Positions 1-10,335 of a DNA stretch of 64,000 nt are shown here, in pieces. The DNA comes from Huiozyma naganishii CBS 8797 (taxonomy: Eukaryota > Ascomycota > Saccharomycetes > Saccharomycetales > Saccharomycetaceae). Every line of letters begins with the position of its first letter. The stretch's first letter is position 1. The stretch lies in assembly GCF_000348985.1 (NCBI RefSeq), contig NC_035930.1:186001-250000 (forward strand), written 5' to 3'. The notes under the pieces are model-generated. The model was not told where the DNA came from. It searched no databases and saw only the letters and a list, made by a program, of their open reading frames with translations. The position numbers and the translations under genes were made by a program.

Positions 1-221
1 AGATGACTTTTTTCTTTGAACTCCTCTACAGCTTTAATGTCAGTTCAAAAAGTTCATTAGAATCATGTATAGAAATAATAATAATAAATAAGACAGGGTA
101 ACGAATACAACTTTTCAGCTGGATGCTCTGTCGAAGGACACAATGTGCGTGAACAAATAGATACTACGAGAAAGAGCACTATCAGGGTGGTTTTTTGCAT
201 AGAAATATACAATGAGTACAT

Positions 222-2165
222 TTACCAGCCTCCAAAATTCTTGGATGACGGTAAGATGCATATCGGCATCTTAAAAGAAAACTCCTCACCTTCCATAGTT
301 TTCTTTGAGTGATAGAGGGCGCCCTTTTTATCTTCGTAGAATTGGAACAAGTTTTGTCCATCGTCACTTTCCCTTCTATCAATTAGGATGAATTGGAACG
401 ATAGGACCCACTTCAATTCAAAAATATTGGTTCTGAATTGACTGGATATTTGATTCCTAGGGGTTCTTGGAATGAGTAACTTCAAAGGTATGCTCTGGCA
501 TTCGTCGTAGCAAACTGACCTAGCGTCGCTTACATTGTGGTAAAACGGCCTGACCTGTTCTGATTGCAGCACATATGTTTTGTTCAAAAGCTCTGCAGAT
601 TCTAGGGAAACGTTGACAGCACTGATTTTGAATCCCGTATGCGGTTCAGGGTATATGACCAGATCGATGTCGTCATTGGTCGTGTAGAACAATTTAGAGA
701 AACCGATCTTGGCAATCAAAGTGCCGTTTCTGTTGATGACGTAACTACGTTGCAGGCTTGAATCCAGTTGTGAAATTAGTGTCTTGGGATTCCCGTTCTC
801 TTGGTCTTGTTTCATGAGTTTTTTTGATAAATTTTTGGGGATTGATCTTTTGAGGCCCATAATGTTATCTCGCGTCGTACTACTTGGTTTTATACCAGCA
901 TCTCCAGTTTCGAACGGATCCTCATTGGTCTCACTGTCTTCCGCATTACCGAACTGTACCTCCAACTGTTTATCGACTAGTTGGTCAATATCCATCGCAC
1001 CAACCTTATTATCCTCAACAAGTTCGATGAATTTTTGCTTCATTAGTTTAATCGTATCATTGGACAACTTATCGTTCAGTAGATTACCGGAACTTCTCCG
1101 TGTAAACATGGACGCACTTGAAGGGGACCTTTTTTGCTTCACATTTACCTCCTTGATGGTCCCCGGTTGCATAATTGTGGGCACTTTATCTACCATTGCG
1201 GTGTACTGACCGCTATTACTATCCACGAATGGGGCTATTGTTATTGGGATTCTTGTCTTGTACGGGACGATTTCATCGTGAGACAAGGTGCTGACTCCAA
1301 ACTGGAGTGAATAATTGACGGCAACATTTCTAGAGTGTGTGTAGCTCGGGCATAGGTCCACTGGAAGCTTAGTTGACTTGAAATGGAACGTTTTCACTTC
1401 ACCAGGTTGTAATGAAATCTCGGAAAACAAGAGAGTCTGCGGTATCAGAAACGTGGGCAATTCTTTGTAATCTTCCGAGTACTGTGCGTTGGAATTATCG
1501 TTCCCTGTGTTTGCTCCTGGTGTTAAGACGTAGCGGCTGTCCAGATTGGCAGTGAACTCGTAGGACGAATTCGAATACTGTGATAATTCGTGCTGCTGGG
1601 TCACTTTGTTCCAGGCGCCAGCACCTTCCAACACATCAAACCCGACTATCTTGGCACCCTTGTTTTGCAATTGGTCCTCTGCAATCACGTCGAGGTTGTA
1701 CTGGAACATTCCTGCAACCTGCACGTACGCTGAGATCAAATCTACCGGTTTATGTTGCCGCAACTGTTTCATGATGAATTGTCTGAACCCCTCTTCGTCT
1801 TCGGTGGTGACATCGGCGGGCAGATCGGTACTTTCACCGTCCGCAGCCTCCGTCTGCTGGGGTCCCTCATCTGCCCTAAATGCACCGAACAAAAATTTCA
1901 TGGACCAAGCAGAGGGGCCCTCAAGTTTACTTTGCTCCTGTTCAGCGGACTCGCCAGCATGCTCTCTGTCCAATCGCTCCTCTATATCCCTATGTAACTG
2001 ATCAATCCTGCTCCTCCAGTGGGCCTGCTCACGCAGTGACCCCAAATGCCGCAGCCTGATCACCAGCGATATATGCTCCCCTGCAAAGTACGGATTGGAC
2101 TCATGGACAATCTCCAGCCGCACATTATCCGTTACAAGAAACGACTCAACTTTGTGCGTGTGCAT
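222..2165 (-). CDS. RGP1: Rgp1, subunit of the Ric1-Rgp1 Golgi GEF
   Basis: A protein of about 647 residues, close to S. cerevisiae Rgp1 (about 660). Rgp1 with Ric1 forms the nucleotide exchange factor for the Rab Ypt6 and acts in retrograde traffic to the Golgi. The N-terminus (HKVESFLVTDNVRLE, then an HESNPYFAGE stretch) and the beta-rich C-terminal half are family-like. The frame stays open upstream of 2165, but only through a GTG codon. The first ATG is at 2165 and gives the expected start, MHTHKVES. It is divergent from YCF1, as in S. cerevisiae, where RGP1 and YCF1 are near neighbours on chr IV. No membrane segment or catalytic motif is visible, as expected for this scaffold-like subunit. 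Identification rests on sequence memory plus synteny. Confidence 0.9.
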   Translation of the reverse strand: MHTHKVESFLVTDNVRLEIVHESNPYFAGEHISLVIRLRHLGSLREQAHWRSRIDQLHRDIEERLDREHAGESAEQEQSKLEGPSAWSMKFLFGAFRADEGPQQTEAADGESTDLPADVTTEDEEGFRQFIMKQLRQHKPVDLISAYVQVAGMFQYNLDVIAEDQLQNKGAKIVGFDVLEGAGAWNKVTQQHELSQYSNSSYEFTANLDSRYVLTPGANTGNDNSNAQYSEDYKELPTFLIPQTLLFSEISLQPGEVKTFHFKSTKLPVDLCPSYTHSRNVAVNYSLQFGVSTLSHDEIVPYKTRIPITIAPFVDSNSGQYTAMVDKVPTIMQPGTIKEVNVKQKRSPSSASMFTRRSSGNLLNDKLSNDTIKLMKQKFIELVEDNKVGAMDIDQLVDKQLEVQFGNAEDSETNEDPFETGDAGIKPSSTTRDNIMGLKRSIPKNLSKKLMKQDQENGNPKTLISQLDSSLQRSYVINRNGTLIAKIGFSKLFYTTNDDIDLVIYPEPHTGFKISAVNVSLESAELLNKTYVLQSEQVRPFYHNVSDARSVCYDECQSIPLKLLIPRTPRNQISSQFRTNIFELKWVLSFQFILIDRRESDDGQNLFQFYEDKKGALYHSKKTMEGEEFSFKMPICILPSSKNFGGW

Positions 2166-2694
2166 TGAATGTACACAGAACACCCGAATCCCCGCTATAC
2201 ACTACTTACAACGGTCCTCAAGACCAATCTGTTCACTGCCGTCGTCCACTAAAAACTGAACAAAATTTTACACCATACATTAGAGATTTTCTACGATATA
2301 CAAAAGACTCAAAGAGAGCTGATATAATCAGCCGAGAAAGATGCACAGCGCGATGTCCCCAAATAAATGGACCCCACAGCCATCTCTAAACCAGCACAGC
2401 CTGAATTGTGACGATACACACGGCGGAACACCCCATCTCTCGTACATATACGTCTGTCACAGTACGTTGACACCCGCTTATTAATATCTGCCCATAATTT
2501 TCATTTCTTCTTTTTGTGCGAAGATAAAAGAAGAACAAAAAATCAGGTAATGTTCGATGCTCTTGACGAGAGCTGGGAAGGGACTTGTCTCTGTTTTCCT
2601 CCAGAGGGTAAGTTGGATTGGGATAGGTCCGTTCATAGAGTCTCCAGAGGCAAGAAACTGAACAATCTTCATTGACGCGCAGTTCGTTACAGTA
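2166..2694. promoter_or_regulatory. Divergent promoter region RGP1 / YCF1
   Basis: This 529-bp spacer sits between two divergently transcribed genes and must hold both promoters. I see no tRNA, repeat or convincing conserved ORF. No exact Yap1 site (TTACTAA or TTAGTCA) of the kind that controls YCF1 in S. cerevisiae was noticed. Confidence 0.5.
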
Positions 2695-5600
2695 ATGCTG
2701 TCGTCGGAGAGAATTAAGGACTGGACGTGCCGGCTTTGCCGCTCCAGGGAGGGTTTCGGCCCCATTTCGTTTTACGGTGACTTTACAGAGTGCTTTATCG
2801 ATGCAGTGGTGCTTAATTTGACTGCGTTGTTTATGCTTGTGTACGGTACGAGGGAGATTGCTAGATTGTGCAGAAACAAGCACCACGGGATTAAGTACAG
2901 GAGAAACTGGATCATTGTGTTCAGAATGGTGCTCGTAATGTTGCAGATTCTGTTCACTGCATGGTCCGCGTTGCACTTGCCCAGACACAAGGTTAAAGAC
3001 TTTACGGTGATCTCGCAGTACAGTTTGACGCTGCTGTCCCTCTTTGTGGCCATGTCTTTGCACTGGATAGAGTACCACAGGTGCAAAGTGGCTAACCCAA
3101 TAGTTCTGTTCTACTGGCTGTTCGAGTCCGTGGGGAACCTCGCCAAGTTTGTCAACTTCTTGATCAGATACAATTACGAGGGCCGCTGGCCGTTTGGCAA
3201 GAACGTGTTCGTGTTCGTTACCTTCCAATCGATCTTATCGGTCTCGCTGCTGCTTCTAGAGGCGTTGCCCACGAAACCAATGATGCCGTACCAGGAAATT
3301 CAAGAACATTTGTCACGCAGGAAGCCTAACCCATACGACTCTGCCAACATCTTCTCGAGGATCTCGTTCACTTGGATGTCTGGTCTGATGAAGGCCGGTT
3401 ACGAAAAGTACTTAGTCGAGGAGGACATGTACAAACTACCGGAAAGATTTGACTCCGAGGAGGTTTCTTCCAAAATGGACAAGAACTGGGAAAATGAGGT
3501 CAAACAGAAGGCGAAACCATCGCTGACTTGGGCCCTGTGCTTGACCTTCGGTAATAAGATGTTACTGGCCGCGTTTTTCAAAGTGTTGCACGATATTCTG
3601 GCTTTTACCCAACCACAGCTGTTGAGACTATTGATCAGCTTCGTTAGTAGATACAACGAGGAGAGGGGCAATACGTACACCGAGTATTTCACCTCCAAAA
3701 TCAGGGAACTACCCTTGGTACGTGGATTCATGATTGCCATAGGTATGTTTTGCGTTGGTTTCACGCAGACGTGTGTTTTGCACCAGTACTTTTTGAACAC
3801 GTTCAACACTGGCATGAACGTGAAAAGTGCATTGACATCCATTATCTACAACAAGGCATTAGTCTTGTCCAGGGAGGCTTCCGCGACGTCCTCCACTGGT
3901 GATATTGTGAACTTGATGAGTGTTGATGTGCAGAAATTGCAGGACCTGTGCCAGTTCATCCATCTGTTGTGGTCCGGTCCCTTCCAGGTAGTCATTTGTT
4001 TGGTATCACTGTACAAACTACTGGGTCCCTCCATGTGGATTGGTGTTGTCATCTTGTTGGTCATGACCCCATTGAACACTTTCTTAGCGAAAATCCAGAA
4101 GAGACTGCAGAAATCACAGATGGGATTTAAAGATGAGAGAACAAGTGTTATCAGTGAGATCCTAAACAACATCAAATCCCTGAAGCTATACGCCTGGGAG
4201 GAGCCATACAAGAAGAAACTCGAACACGTCAGAAACGACAAAGAACTGAAAAATTTGACCAAGTTGGGTTGTTTCATGGCTATCACCAGTTTCCAGTTCA
4301 ACGTTGTTCCATTTTTGGTGTCCTGTTGCACTTTTGCCGTGTTTGTTTACACAGAGGACCGGGCATTGACCGTGGACCTTGTGTTCCCCGCATTGACGTT
4401 GTTCAACTTGCTATCCTTCCCTCTTTTCGTCATTCCAAATGTGATGACTTCGTTCATCGAGGCCTCCGTCTCTGTCACGAGACTGTTCAATTTCTTAACG
4501 AACGAGGAGTTACAAAAGGACTCAGTACAACGTTTGCCCAAGGTCACTAATGTCGGTGACGTCGCCGTTAAAGTCGGCGATGATGCCACTTTCCTATGGA
4601 GACGTAAGCCAGAGTATAAAGTTGCCCTGAAGAATATTAACTTTGAGGCGAAGAAGGGACAATTGACGTGTGTGGTTGGTAGAGTTGGTAGTGGTAAAAG
4701 TGCCCTGATTCAAAGTTTGTCTGGCGATCTGTTCAGGGTCAAAGGGTTTGCCACTGTTCACGGGAGTGTCGCTTACGTGTCGCAAGTGGCGTGGATTATG
4801 AATGGTACGGTCAAGGAGAATATTCTGTTTGGACATAGGTATGATCCTGAGTTTTACGATAAAACGATTAAGGCGTGTGCTTTGACCATTGATCTGGCTG
4901 TCCTTGTCGATGGTGACGAGACATTGGTCGGGGAGAAAGGTATTTCGTTATCTGGTGGCCAAAAGGCGCGTCTATCGTTAGCCCGGGCTGTTTATGCAAG
5001 AGCTGACACGTATCTTTTGGACGATCCATTAGCTGCTGTTGACGAACACGTCGGCAAGCACTTGCTAGAACACGTCTTGGGCCCCACCGGGTTACTACGG
5101 ACAAAGACTAAGATTTTGGCTACGAATAAGATATCTGTTCTATCCATTGCCGATCGGATTGCTCTGCTGGAAAATGGTGAGATTGTGGAACAAGGTTCCT
5201 ACGATGAAGTTACTGCTGATGGGGATTCCGCGTTGAGCAAGTTGATCCGCGATTATGGTAGAAAGGATAACAAACCGAAGAAGGACGATGGTAACTCTGT
5301 ACCAGTGTCGAGTGCCGTTTCCGTGATGGACCATGATTCGAGTGTCCCACTGGAAGACGAGTTGGAACAGTTGCAAAAACTGAATGACTTGCACTTGTTG
5401 CCTGACTCTGCACCTAGTCTGAGAAAGGCTTCAGATGCCACTTTGCGTAGTATCGGGTTTGGGGACGAGGAAAACAGTGCTAGGCGAGAGCACCGTGAGC
5501 AAGGTAAAGTGAAGTGGAGTATCTATTGGGAGTACGCGAAGGCGTGTAACCCTCGGAACGTGGTGATCCTGATTCTTTTCATCATTTTGTCGATGTTTTT

Positions 5601-7302
5601 GTCTGTGATGGGTAACGTATGGTTGAAGCACTGGTCCGAGGTCAACACTGAGTACGGTGGAAACCCACACGCGACACGCTACCTGCTGATCTACTTCGCG
5701 CTAGGTGTTGGTTCTGCGTTATCGACGTTGATCCAGACTGTGATTTTGTGGGTTTTCTGTACGATCCACGGGTCGAAGTACTTACACACTGTGATGACGA
5801 ATGCGGTGTTCCGGGCGCCGATGTCCTTTTTTGAAACCACGCCTATTGGGCGTATCCTGAACAGGTTCTCGAACGATATCTACAAAGTGGATTCGCTACT
5901 GGGCAGAACGTTCTCTCAGTTCCTTGTCAATGCTGTTAAAGTGGTATTCACGATGATAGTTATTTGCTGGACGACATGGCAGTTCATATTCATCATTGGG
6001 CCACTGGGGGTCCTGTACATTTACTACCAGCAGTACTACCTGCGCACCTCCAGGGAGTTACGTCGTTTGGACTCTATTACACGGTCCCCCATTTACTCAC
6101 ACTTCCAAGAGACACTTGGCGGGATGTCTACGATCCGCGGGTACAACCAGCAAAGGCGGTTCGACCATATCAACCACTGTCGGATTGACAACAACATGAG
6201 CGCGTTTTACCCCTCGATCAATGCGAACCGGTGGCTGGCGTTCCGTTTGGAGTCCATTGGGTCTGTGATCATCCTTGGCGCGGCTACGTTGTCGATTTAC
6301 CGACTGGGCCAGGGGACCCTGACCGCTGGGATGGTTGGTTTGTCTCTGAGTTATGCGTTACAGATAACACAGACGTTGAACTGGATTGTGCGGATGACCG
6401 TGGAGGTGGAGACGAACATTGTCTCCGTGGAGAGAATCAAGGAGTACTCTGAGTTGAAGAGCGAGGCGCCACTAGTGATCGAGGAGAAACGCCCCGCTGC
6501 CCACTGGCCGGACTCTGGGGATATCCGGTTCGACCACTACAGCACACGGTACCGTCCCGAACTGGACCTTGTCCTAAGGGACGTGAATCTACACATCAAG
6601 CCAAGGGAGAAGATCGGGATTGTCGGGCGTACTGGTGCCGGTAAATCGTCGCTGACTTTGGCGTTGTTCCGTATCGTTGAGGCAAGTTCCGGGGGTATTG
6701 TCATCGATGGGGTACGGATCGACGAGATTGGTCTGCACGATCTGAGGCACAACCTCTCCATCATCCCGCAGGACTCGCAAGTGTTCCAGGGCACGATCCG
6801 TGAGAATGTGGACCCGACAGAGACGTACACCGACGACGAGATCTGGCGCGTGCTGGAACTGTCGCACTTGAACAGACACGTCGAGTCGATGGGCCCGCGG
6901 GGCCTGCTGAACGAGGTGAACGAGGGCGGGTCCAATCTGAGCGTGGGCCAAAGACAGCTGATGTGCCTGGCCCGCGCGCTGCTTGTCCCCAGCAAGATCC
7001 TCATCCTCGACGAGGCGACCGCGGCGGTGGACGTCGAGACGGACCAGGTGATCCAGGAGACCATCCGTTCCGCGTTCCGCGACCGCACGATCCTGACCAT
7101 AGCGCACAGAATCAACACGATCATGGACAGCGACCGCATTGTCGTGCTGGACGGCGGCCGCGTCACGGAGTTCGACACACCGACAAACCTACTCCGCAAC
7201 GAGGGGTCTCAATTCCACTCCCTGTGCCAGGAGGCCGGTCTCCTCACGCGCGCGCAAGAAGCGGGTGCCGAGGGGCGCGACCCCAAAGCAAACAAAGAGT
7301 AG
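2695..7302 (+). CDS. YCF1: Ycf1, vacuolar glutathione-conjugate ABC transporter (ABCC/MRP)
   Basis: A full-length protein of 1535 residues (S. cerevisiae Ycf1 has 1515). It pumps glutathione S-conjugates, including cadmium bis-glutathionate, into the vacuole at the cost of ATP. The order is an N-terminal membrane domain TMD0 (about 30-200), linker, TMD1, NBD1 with Walker A GRVGSGKS near 660 and signature LSGGQ, a charged regulatory linker, TMD2, and NBD2 with Walker A GRTGAGKS near 1310 and the degenerate signature LSVGQ usual in MRP proteins. The linker holds LRKASDATL, the phosphorylatable element of Ycf1, which favours Ycf1 over its relative Bpt1. The start is a clear ATG. The gene following is a CCW12-type gene, as at YDR135C-YDR134C. 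Confidence 0.96.
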   Translation: MLSSERIKDWTCRLCRSREGFGPISFYGDFTECFIDAVVLNLTALFMLVYGTREIARLCRNKHHGIKYRRNWIIVFRMVLVMLQILFTAWSALHLPRHKVKDFTVISQYSLTLLSLFVAMSLHWIEYHRCKVANPIVLFYWLFESVGNLAKFVNFLIRYNYEGRWPFGKNVFVFVTFQSILSVSLLLLEALPTKPMMPYQEIQEHLSRRKPNPYDSANIFSRISFTWMSGLMKAGYEKYLVEEDMYKLPERFDSEEVSSKMDKNWENEVKQKAKPSLTWALCLTFGNKMLLAAFFKVLHDILAFTQPQLLRLLISFVSRYNEERGNTYTEYFTSKIRELPLVRGFMIAIGMFCVGFTQTCVLHQYFLNTFNTGMNVKSALTSIIYNKALVLSREASATSSTGDIVNLMSVDVQKLQDLCQFIHLLWSGPFQVVICLVSLYKLLGPSMWIGVVILLVMTPLNTFLAKIQKRLQKSQMGFKDERTSVISEILNNIKSLKLYAWEEPYKKKLEHVRNDKELKNLTKLGCFMAITSFQFNVVPFLVSCCTFAVFVYTEDRALTVDLVFPALTLFNLLSFPLFVIPNVMTSFIEASVSVTRLFNFLTNEELQKDSVQRLPKVTNVGDVAVKVGDDATFLWRRKPEYKVALKNINFEAKKGQLTCVVGRVGSGKSALIQSLSGDLFRVKGFATVHGSVAYVSQVAWIMNGTVKENILFGHRYDPEFYDKTIKACALTIDLAVLVDGDETLVGEKGISLSGGQKARLSLARAVYARADTYLLDDPLAAVDEHVGKHLLEHVLGPTGLLRTKTKILATNKISVLSIADRIALLENGEIVEQGSYDEVTADGDSALSKLIRDYGRKDNKPKKDDGNSVPVSSAVSVMDHDSSVPLEDELEQLQKLNDLHLLPDSAPSLRKASDATLRSIGFGDEENSARREHREQGKVKWSIYWEYAKACNPRNVVILILFIILSMFLSVMGNVWLKHWSEVNTEYGGNPHATRYLLIYFALGVGSALSTLIQTVILWVFCTIHGSKYLHTVMTNAVFRAPMSFFETTPIGRILNRFSNDIYKVDSLLGRTFSQFLVNAVKVVFTMIVICWTTWQFIFIIGPLGVLYIYYQQYYLRTSRELRRLDSITRSPIYSHFQETLGGMSTIRGYNQQRRFDHINHCRIDNNMSAFYPSINANRWLAFRLESIGSVIILGAATLSIYRLGQGTLTAGMVGLSLSYALQITQTLNWIVRMTVEVETNIVSVERIKEYSELKSEAPLVIEEKRPAAHWPDSGDIRFDHYSTRYRPELDLVLRDVNLHIKPREKIGIVGRTGAGKSSLTLALFRIVEASSGGIVIDGVRIDEIGLHDLRHNLSIIPQDSQVFQGTIRENVDPTETYTDDEIWRVLELSHLNRHVESMGPRGLLNEVNEGGSNLSVGQRQLMCLARALLVPSKILILDEATAAVDVETDQVIQETIRSAFRDRTILTIAHRINTIMDSDRIVVLDGGRVTEFDTPTNLLRNEGSQFHSLCQEAGLLTRAQEAGAEGRDPKANKE

Positions 7303-7869
7303 CGCGCTACATACAACCCTACGTACCGTGTAAACAACAAGCAAGCAAGCAAGCAAGCAAGCACACCAAGCACGACGGCCGTGGGAAACGACAGCTCCTC
7401 CGCGGGTGTTTCTGCGCGGCGCGAGGGGCGACCCCTCATTGCCGTTCTGGGCCGCCCCTTTCCCCTTCGGGAAAACACCGTCGCGCTGCCTTCCCGCGCG
7501 CTCCCGCGCGCTCCCCTATCACTAGTTGTGGCTGCACTAGCAGTCCCCAGGCGCGCCCGCCCAAAGAGGAAAGGAGCCATGGCCCCGTTGCGGGCCACGC
7601 GGGCGGGCGTCCCGAAACGGCAAAAACAAACACAAGAAAAGAAAAGAAAAGAGAGCGAAAACTTTTTCCCTCTGCGCTGCGATAGCGGCCGGGTTTAGCG
7701 TCTCTCTCTCTCCCTCGCTGTTTCAAATGCGGAATATATAAACTGGGAGATTCCAGTTTTGGTTGTTGCACAGTCGTTGTGTCTTTCTTTCCTCTCTTTC
7801 CGTCTTCTTTTTCCTCAAGACCCCCAACCCAAAACTTTACAATCGCTTAACACCCCCTACTTTCTAAAA
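7303..7869. promoter_or_regulatory. YCF1 3' flank and promoter of the wall-protein gene
   Basis: A 567-bp spacer. It opens with a CAAG microsatellite of six copies (7338-7361), continues through a GC-rich stretch (7390-7620), and ends in a pyrimidine-rich leader. A strong TATA box (TATATAAA, 7735-7742) lies about 128 bp before the next ATG, in keeping with very high expression of CCW12-type genes. Long reading frames in the GC-rich part are not conserved-looking and were not called. Confidence 0.6.
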
Positions 7870-8328
7870 ATGCAATTCTCTACTGTCGCTACTGTCGCCG
7901 CCGTCTCTGCCGTCGCTGCCGCCCAATTCAACTCCACCACCACCGCCACCGCCACCTCTTCTCAGACCACCTTGGTCACCATCACCCACTGTGAGGACGA
8001 CAAGTGTCACGAAACCGTCTCCCCAGCTTTGGTCTCCACCGCCACCGTCACCGAGAACGAGACCGTCACCAAGTACACCACCTGGTGCCCAATCCCATCC
8101 ACCGAGGCCAAGGCTGCCCCAGCTACCTCCAAGGCCGCCCCAGCCACCTCCGAAGCCGCCAAGCCAGCCACCACTGCTGCTGCCGCCCCAGCCGCCAAGA
8201 ACGCCACCACCACCAAGGAAGGTACCTCCACTTCCACCCACAAGGTCACCACCTACACTGGTGCCGCTGCCCAAATCTTGCCAGCTGCCGGTGCCTTGGT
8301 CGCTGGTGCCGCCGCCCTTCTATTGTAA
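7870..8328 (+). CDS. Ccw12/Ccw22-type GPI-anchored cell wall mannoprotein
   Basis: A 152-residue secreted wall protein. It has an N-terminal signal peptide (MQFSTVATVAAVSAVAAA), then a conserved core with LVTITHCEDDKC, ETVSPALVSTATVT and YTTWCP, then an Ala/Pro/Thr-rich spacer of short repeats (APATSKA, APATSEA). It ends in YTGAAAQILPAAGALVAG, a typical GPI attachment and hydrophobic tail. These are hallmarks of S. cerevisiae Ccw12, whose loss weakens the lateral wall. Its place between YCF1 and the YDR132C homologue matches YDR134C (CCW22), the CCW12 paralogue that is interrupted by a stop in the S. cerevisiae reference strain. Here the frame is intact. Codon use is strongly biased, as in highly expressed genes. 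Whether it is CCW12 or CCW22 by descent cannot be decided here. Confidence 0.92.
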   Translation: MQFSTVATVAAVSAVAAAQFNSTTTATATSSQTTLVTITHCEDDKCHETVSPALVSTATVTENETVTKYTTWCPIPSTEAKAAPATSKAAPATSEAAKPATTAAAAPAAKNATTTKEGTSTSTHKVTTYTGAAAQILPAAGALVAGAAALLL

Positions 8329-8667
8329 GCGGGTTTCTAAACTCTCTCTCCACTCTTTTTATTCTATTTTTTTTAAAAGTGTGCCTTCCATGAAGTAGTG
8401 CGCTTTTTTTATACCTTCAAGAAACCTTTTTACTTAGCTGTATCATCATCAAAAAACAAAACCTATACCTTATAGTTCTACCGCCCAAAATATATATATA
8501 TATATATACATATATTTGAATTACGGCTAGACTATACTGTCTCTTGCACGACGTTCTCTACACATATATATTTTATTTTAATTTTAATTTTATTTTATTT
8601 TAATCGTGTTTGTGACTGCCACTCTCAAGTCCTCCTTCTCCTCCTCCCCCACCCACCCACAGCGACA
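8329..8667. other. Spacer with AT microsatellite
   Basis: This 339-bp spacer holds the 3' end of the wall-protein gene and the promoter of the next gene. It contains a TA dinucleotide run (about 8490-8508), a TTTTA/TTTAA-rich tract (about 8570-8605) and a CCT/CCA-rich stretch just before the next start. No gene is seen. Confidence 0.6.
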
Positions 8668-10182
8668 ATGACCTCCCCGCTTATTATAGACGGGCATTTC
8701 GACCCGAACATCCCACAGCTGCTACCACATGACAAAATGTACAACATTCAGATCGGGACACGGCTGTTCAGGATCAGCGGTGCGTCATTAAGCTCAGATG
8801 GACCAAGTTACTTCACTACCCACTTCAGCAAGGCAACAAGCAAGTCTGCCTCGAACTCACCCTCCACTGGCGCCAGTGCTAACGCATACTCTCCGAACGG
8901 GACCCTGTCGACCACCTCCAGGGACGTGCTGTTTATAGATAGGTCCGCCGAGATCTTCGAGCACATATACAGGCATCTCCAGGGGTACTTCATAGACTTG
9001 AAGGACGAGGTGCAGTACACGATGCTTATAGCAGACGCCGTCTACTACAATTTACCCCGTCTCAAGGCGCTGCTGCGTGACACGGATTTCTACTACTCGA
9101 GGATCGGGGACAAGTCGTTCAGAATCCCAAAGAGATTGCTGGCACAACCTGGGGACCAAAACAATTTCTTCCAAATGACAGCAGAGACACTGTACGTGGA
9201 CGTCGAGAACTTGATCATCCAGAAGAAACTGCTGAGACCACCACCGCACTCGTACTCGTACGTGTCCAGGTCACCAAAACTGTTCAATATGCTACTCGAT
9301 TTACTCAATGGTGGTAGCTTCGCGCTAAACAGGGAGACCAGGGAGACTCTTATCAGAGAGTGTAGGTACTACAGGTTTCTGAACTTGGAACAGAGACTCA
9401 TCAATTGCAAGACTAGCTTCAACCCAGTGACTGGACGGGAGGAGATCCTCATGCAATTGCAAGATATCACAAAGAGGGGGGTTGTTGTGCCGCAGTTCTA
9501 CTCGAACGATATCGCGAAACCATCGTTCGTAGCAAGCGGGATCGACTCGACTCTGACGTCATTCCAATTCGATACACCAACTAACAAAAATGATGACTTG
9601 CTCTCACTGATATCGACCGATTTCACAGCGGCTCCGATCCTCAAAAAACATAAAGTCGTCCCCGTGAGCTTCCCCTTGAGGATACTACAGTACAAGAGAC
9701 CCTACGTGGATCAAACCCCTCGAGAACTGAGCTTCCAAATCGAGTCCAATCACATATCGCTGATTTTCAACAGGAACACACGGTCCGTTCACGTAGATAT
9801 CGCGGGGCCGCTGGTCGGCAAAATGGAGACACTGTTCCAAAGCACTTTGGTCACCGACTGCAACGTAAACTTCAACACTTTCAAACAAAGAGCCCCCGAT
9901 GACGAACCACACTTGCTGTTCCCGGCGTGTCTGACCGTGTGCGACATCATGCTCAACGAGACAAAGTACGACGACATAAACGTCCTGTTCGACCAAGCGA
10001 GGGACCAAGTCAACGACCCGAACAACTACGCAGAGATGGTCTCTGGGTTGCGGCTCTTCTTGACCAACTCGATCTGGAAACTGGGCGTCGAACCTAACGA
10101 CCAGAACGTCGTTCTCATCGGTGTGAAATTGGACGCATTCGCAGACTTGAAACAGTACAACCGGGAAGTCCAGTTTCTGTGA
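8668..10182 (+). CDS. BTB/POZ-like protein, homologue of YDR132C/YLR108C
   Basis: A 504-residue protein. The first 160 residues look like a T1/BTB fold (YNIQIGTRLFRISGASL, then DVLFIDRSAEIFEHIYRHLQ), interrupted by a Ser-rich insert. The rest is family-specific. The S. cerevisiae homologues YDR132C and YLR108C are a duplicate pair of unknown function; BTB proteins often act as adaptors, so any role in ubiquitin ligation here is inference. It sits directly before an F-box gene in the same orientation, as YDR132C and YDR131C do. The ATG at 8668 is the first in frame. Confidence 0.88.
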   Translation: MTSPLIIDGHFDPNIPQLLPHDKMYNIQIGTRLFRISGASLSSDGPSYFTTHFSKATSKSASNSPSTGASANAYSPNGTLSTTSRDVLFIDRSAEIFEHIYRHLQGYFIDLKDEVQYTMLIADAVYYNLPRLKALLRDTDFYYSRIGDKSFRIPKRLLAQPGDQNNFFQMTAETLYVDVENLIIQKKLLRPPPHSYSYVSRSPKLFNMLLDLLNGGSFALNRETRETLIRECRYYRFLNLEQRLINCKTSFNPVTGREEILMQLQDITKRGVVVPQFYSNDIAKPSFVASGIDSTLTSFQFDTPTNKNDDLLSLISTDFTAAPILKKHKVVPVSFPLRILQYKRPYVDQTPRELSFQIESNHISLIFNRNTRSVHVDIAGPLVGKMETLFQSTLVTDCNVNFNTFKQRAPDDEPHLLFPACLTVCDIMLNETKYDDINVLFDQARDQVNDPNNYAEMVSGLRLFLTNSIWKLGVEPNDQNVVLIGVKLDAFADLKQYNREVQFL

Positions 10183-10335
10183 GCATTGTACTGGACACTG
10201 CGAGGAAGATCCCAAATGTGACGAATTTTTGAAATATTTTCATTTTGTAAGTCCAGGCAACAACGTGTTTTGAAACGCGTTTGGACATCGCACACAATTC
10301 AACAGTCATCGGGCTAGGATTCCGTTGCTGCACCA

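Noticed and set aside
2166..2183. Longer RGP1 N-terminus
   Set aside because: It would start at GTG. Nuclear yeast genes start at ATG, and ATG 2165 gives the family start. The same reasoning trimmed PTC5, RER1, STP22, the yapsin, ILV6, SGF29, GBP2, DCC1, LEU2 and RLP7.
6537..7199. 220-codon minus-strand frame in YCF1
   Set aside because: Antisense shadow of NBD2; no family features.
7864..8274. Gly-rich 136-codon frame opposite the CCW12-type gene
   Set aside because: Antisense shadow of a GCC/ACC codon-biased gene.
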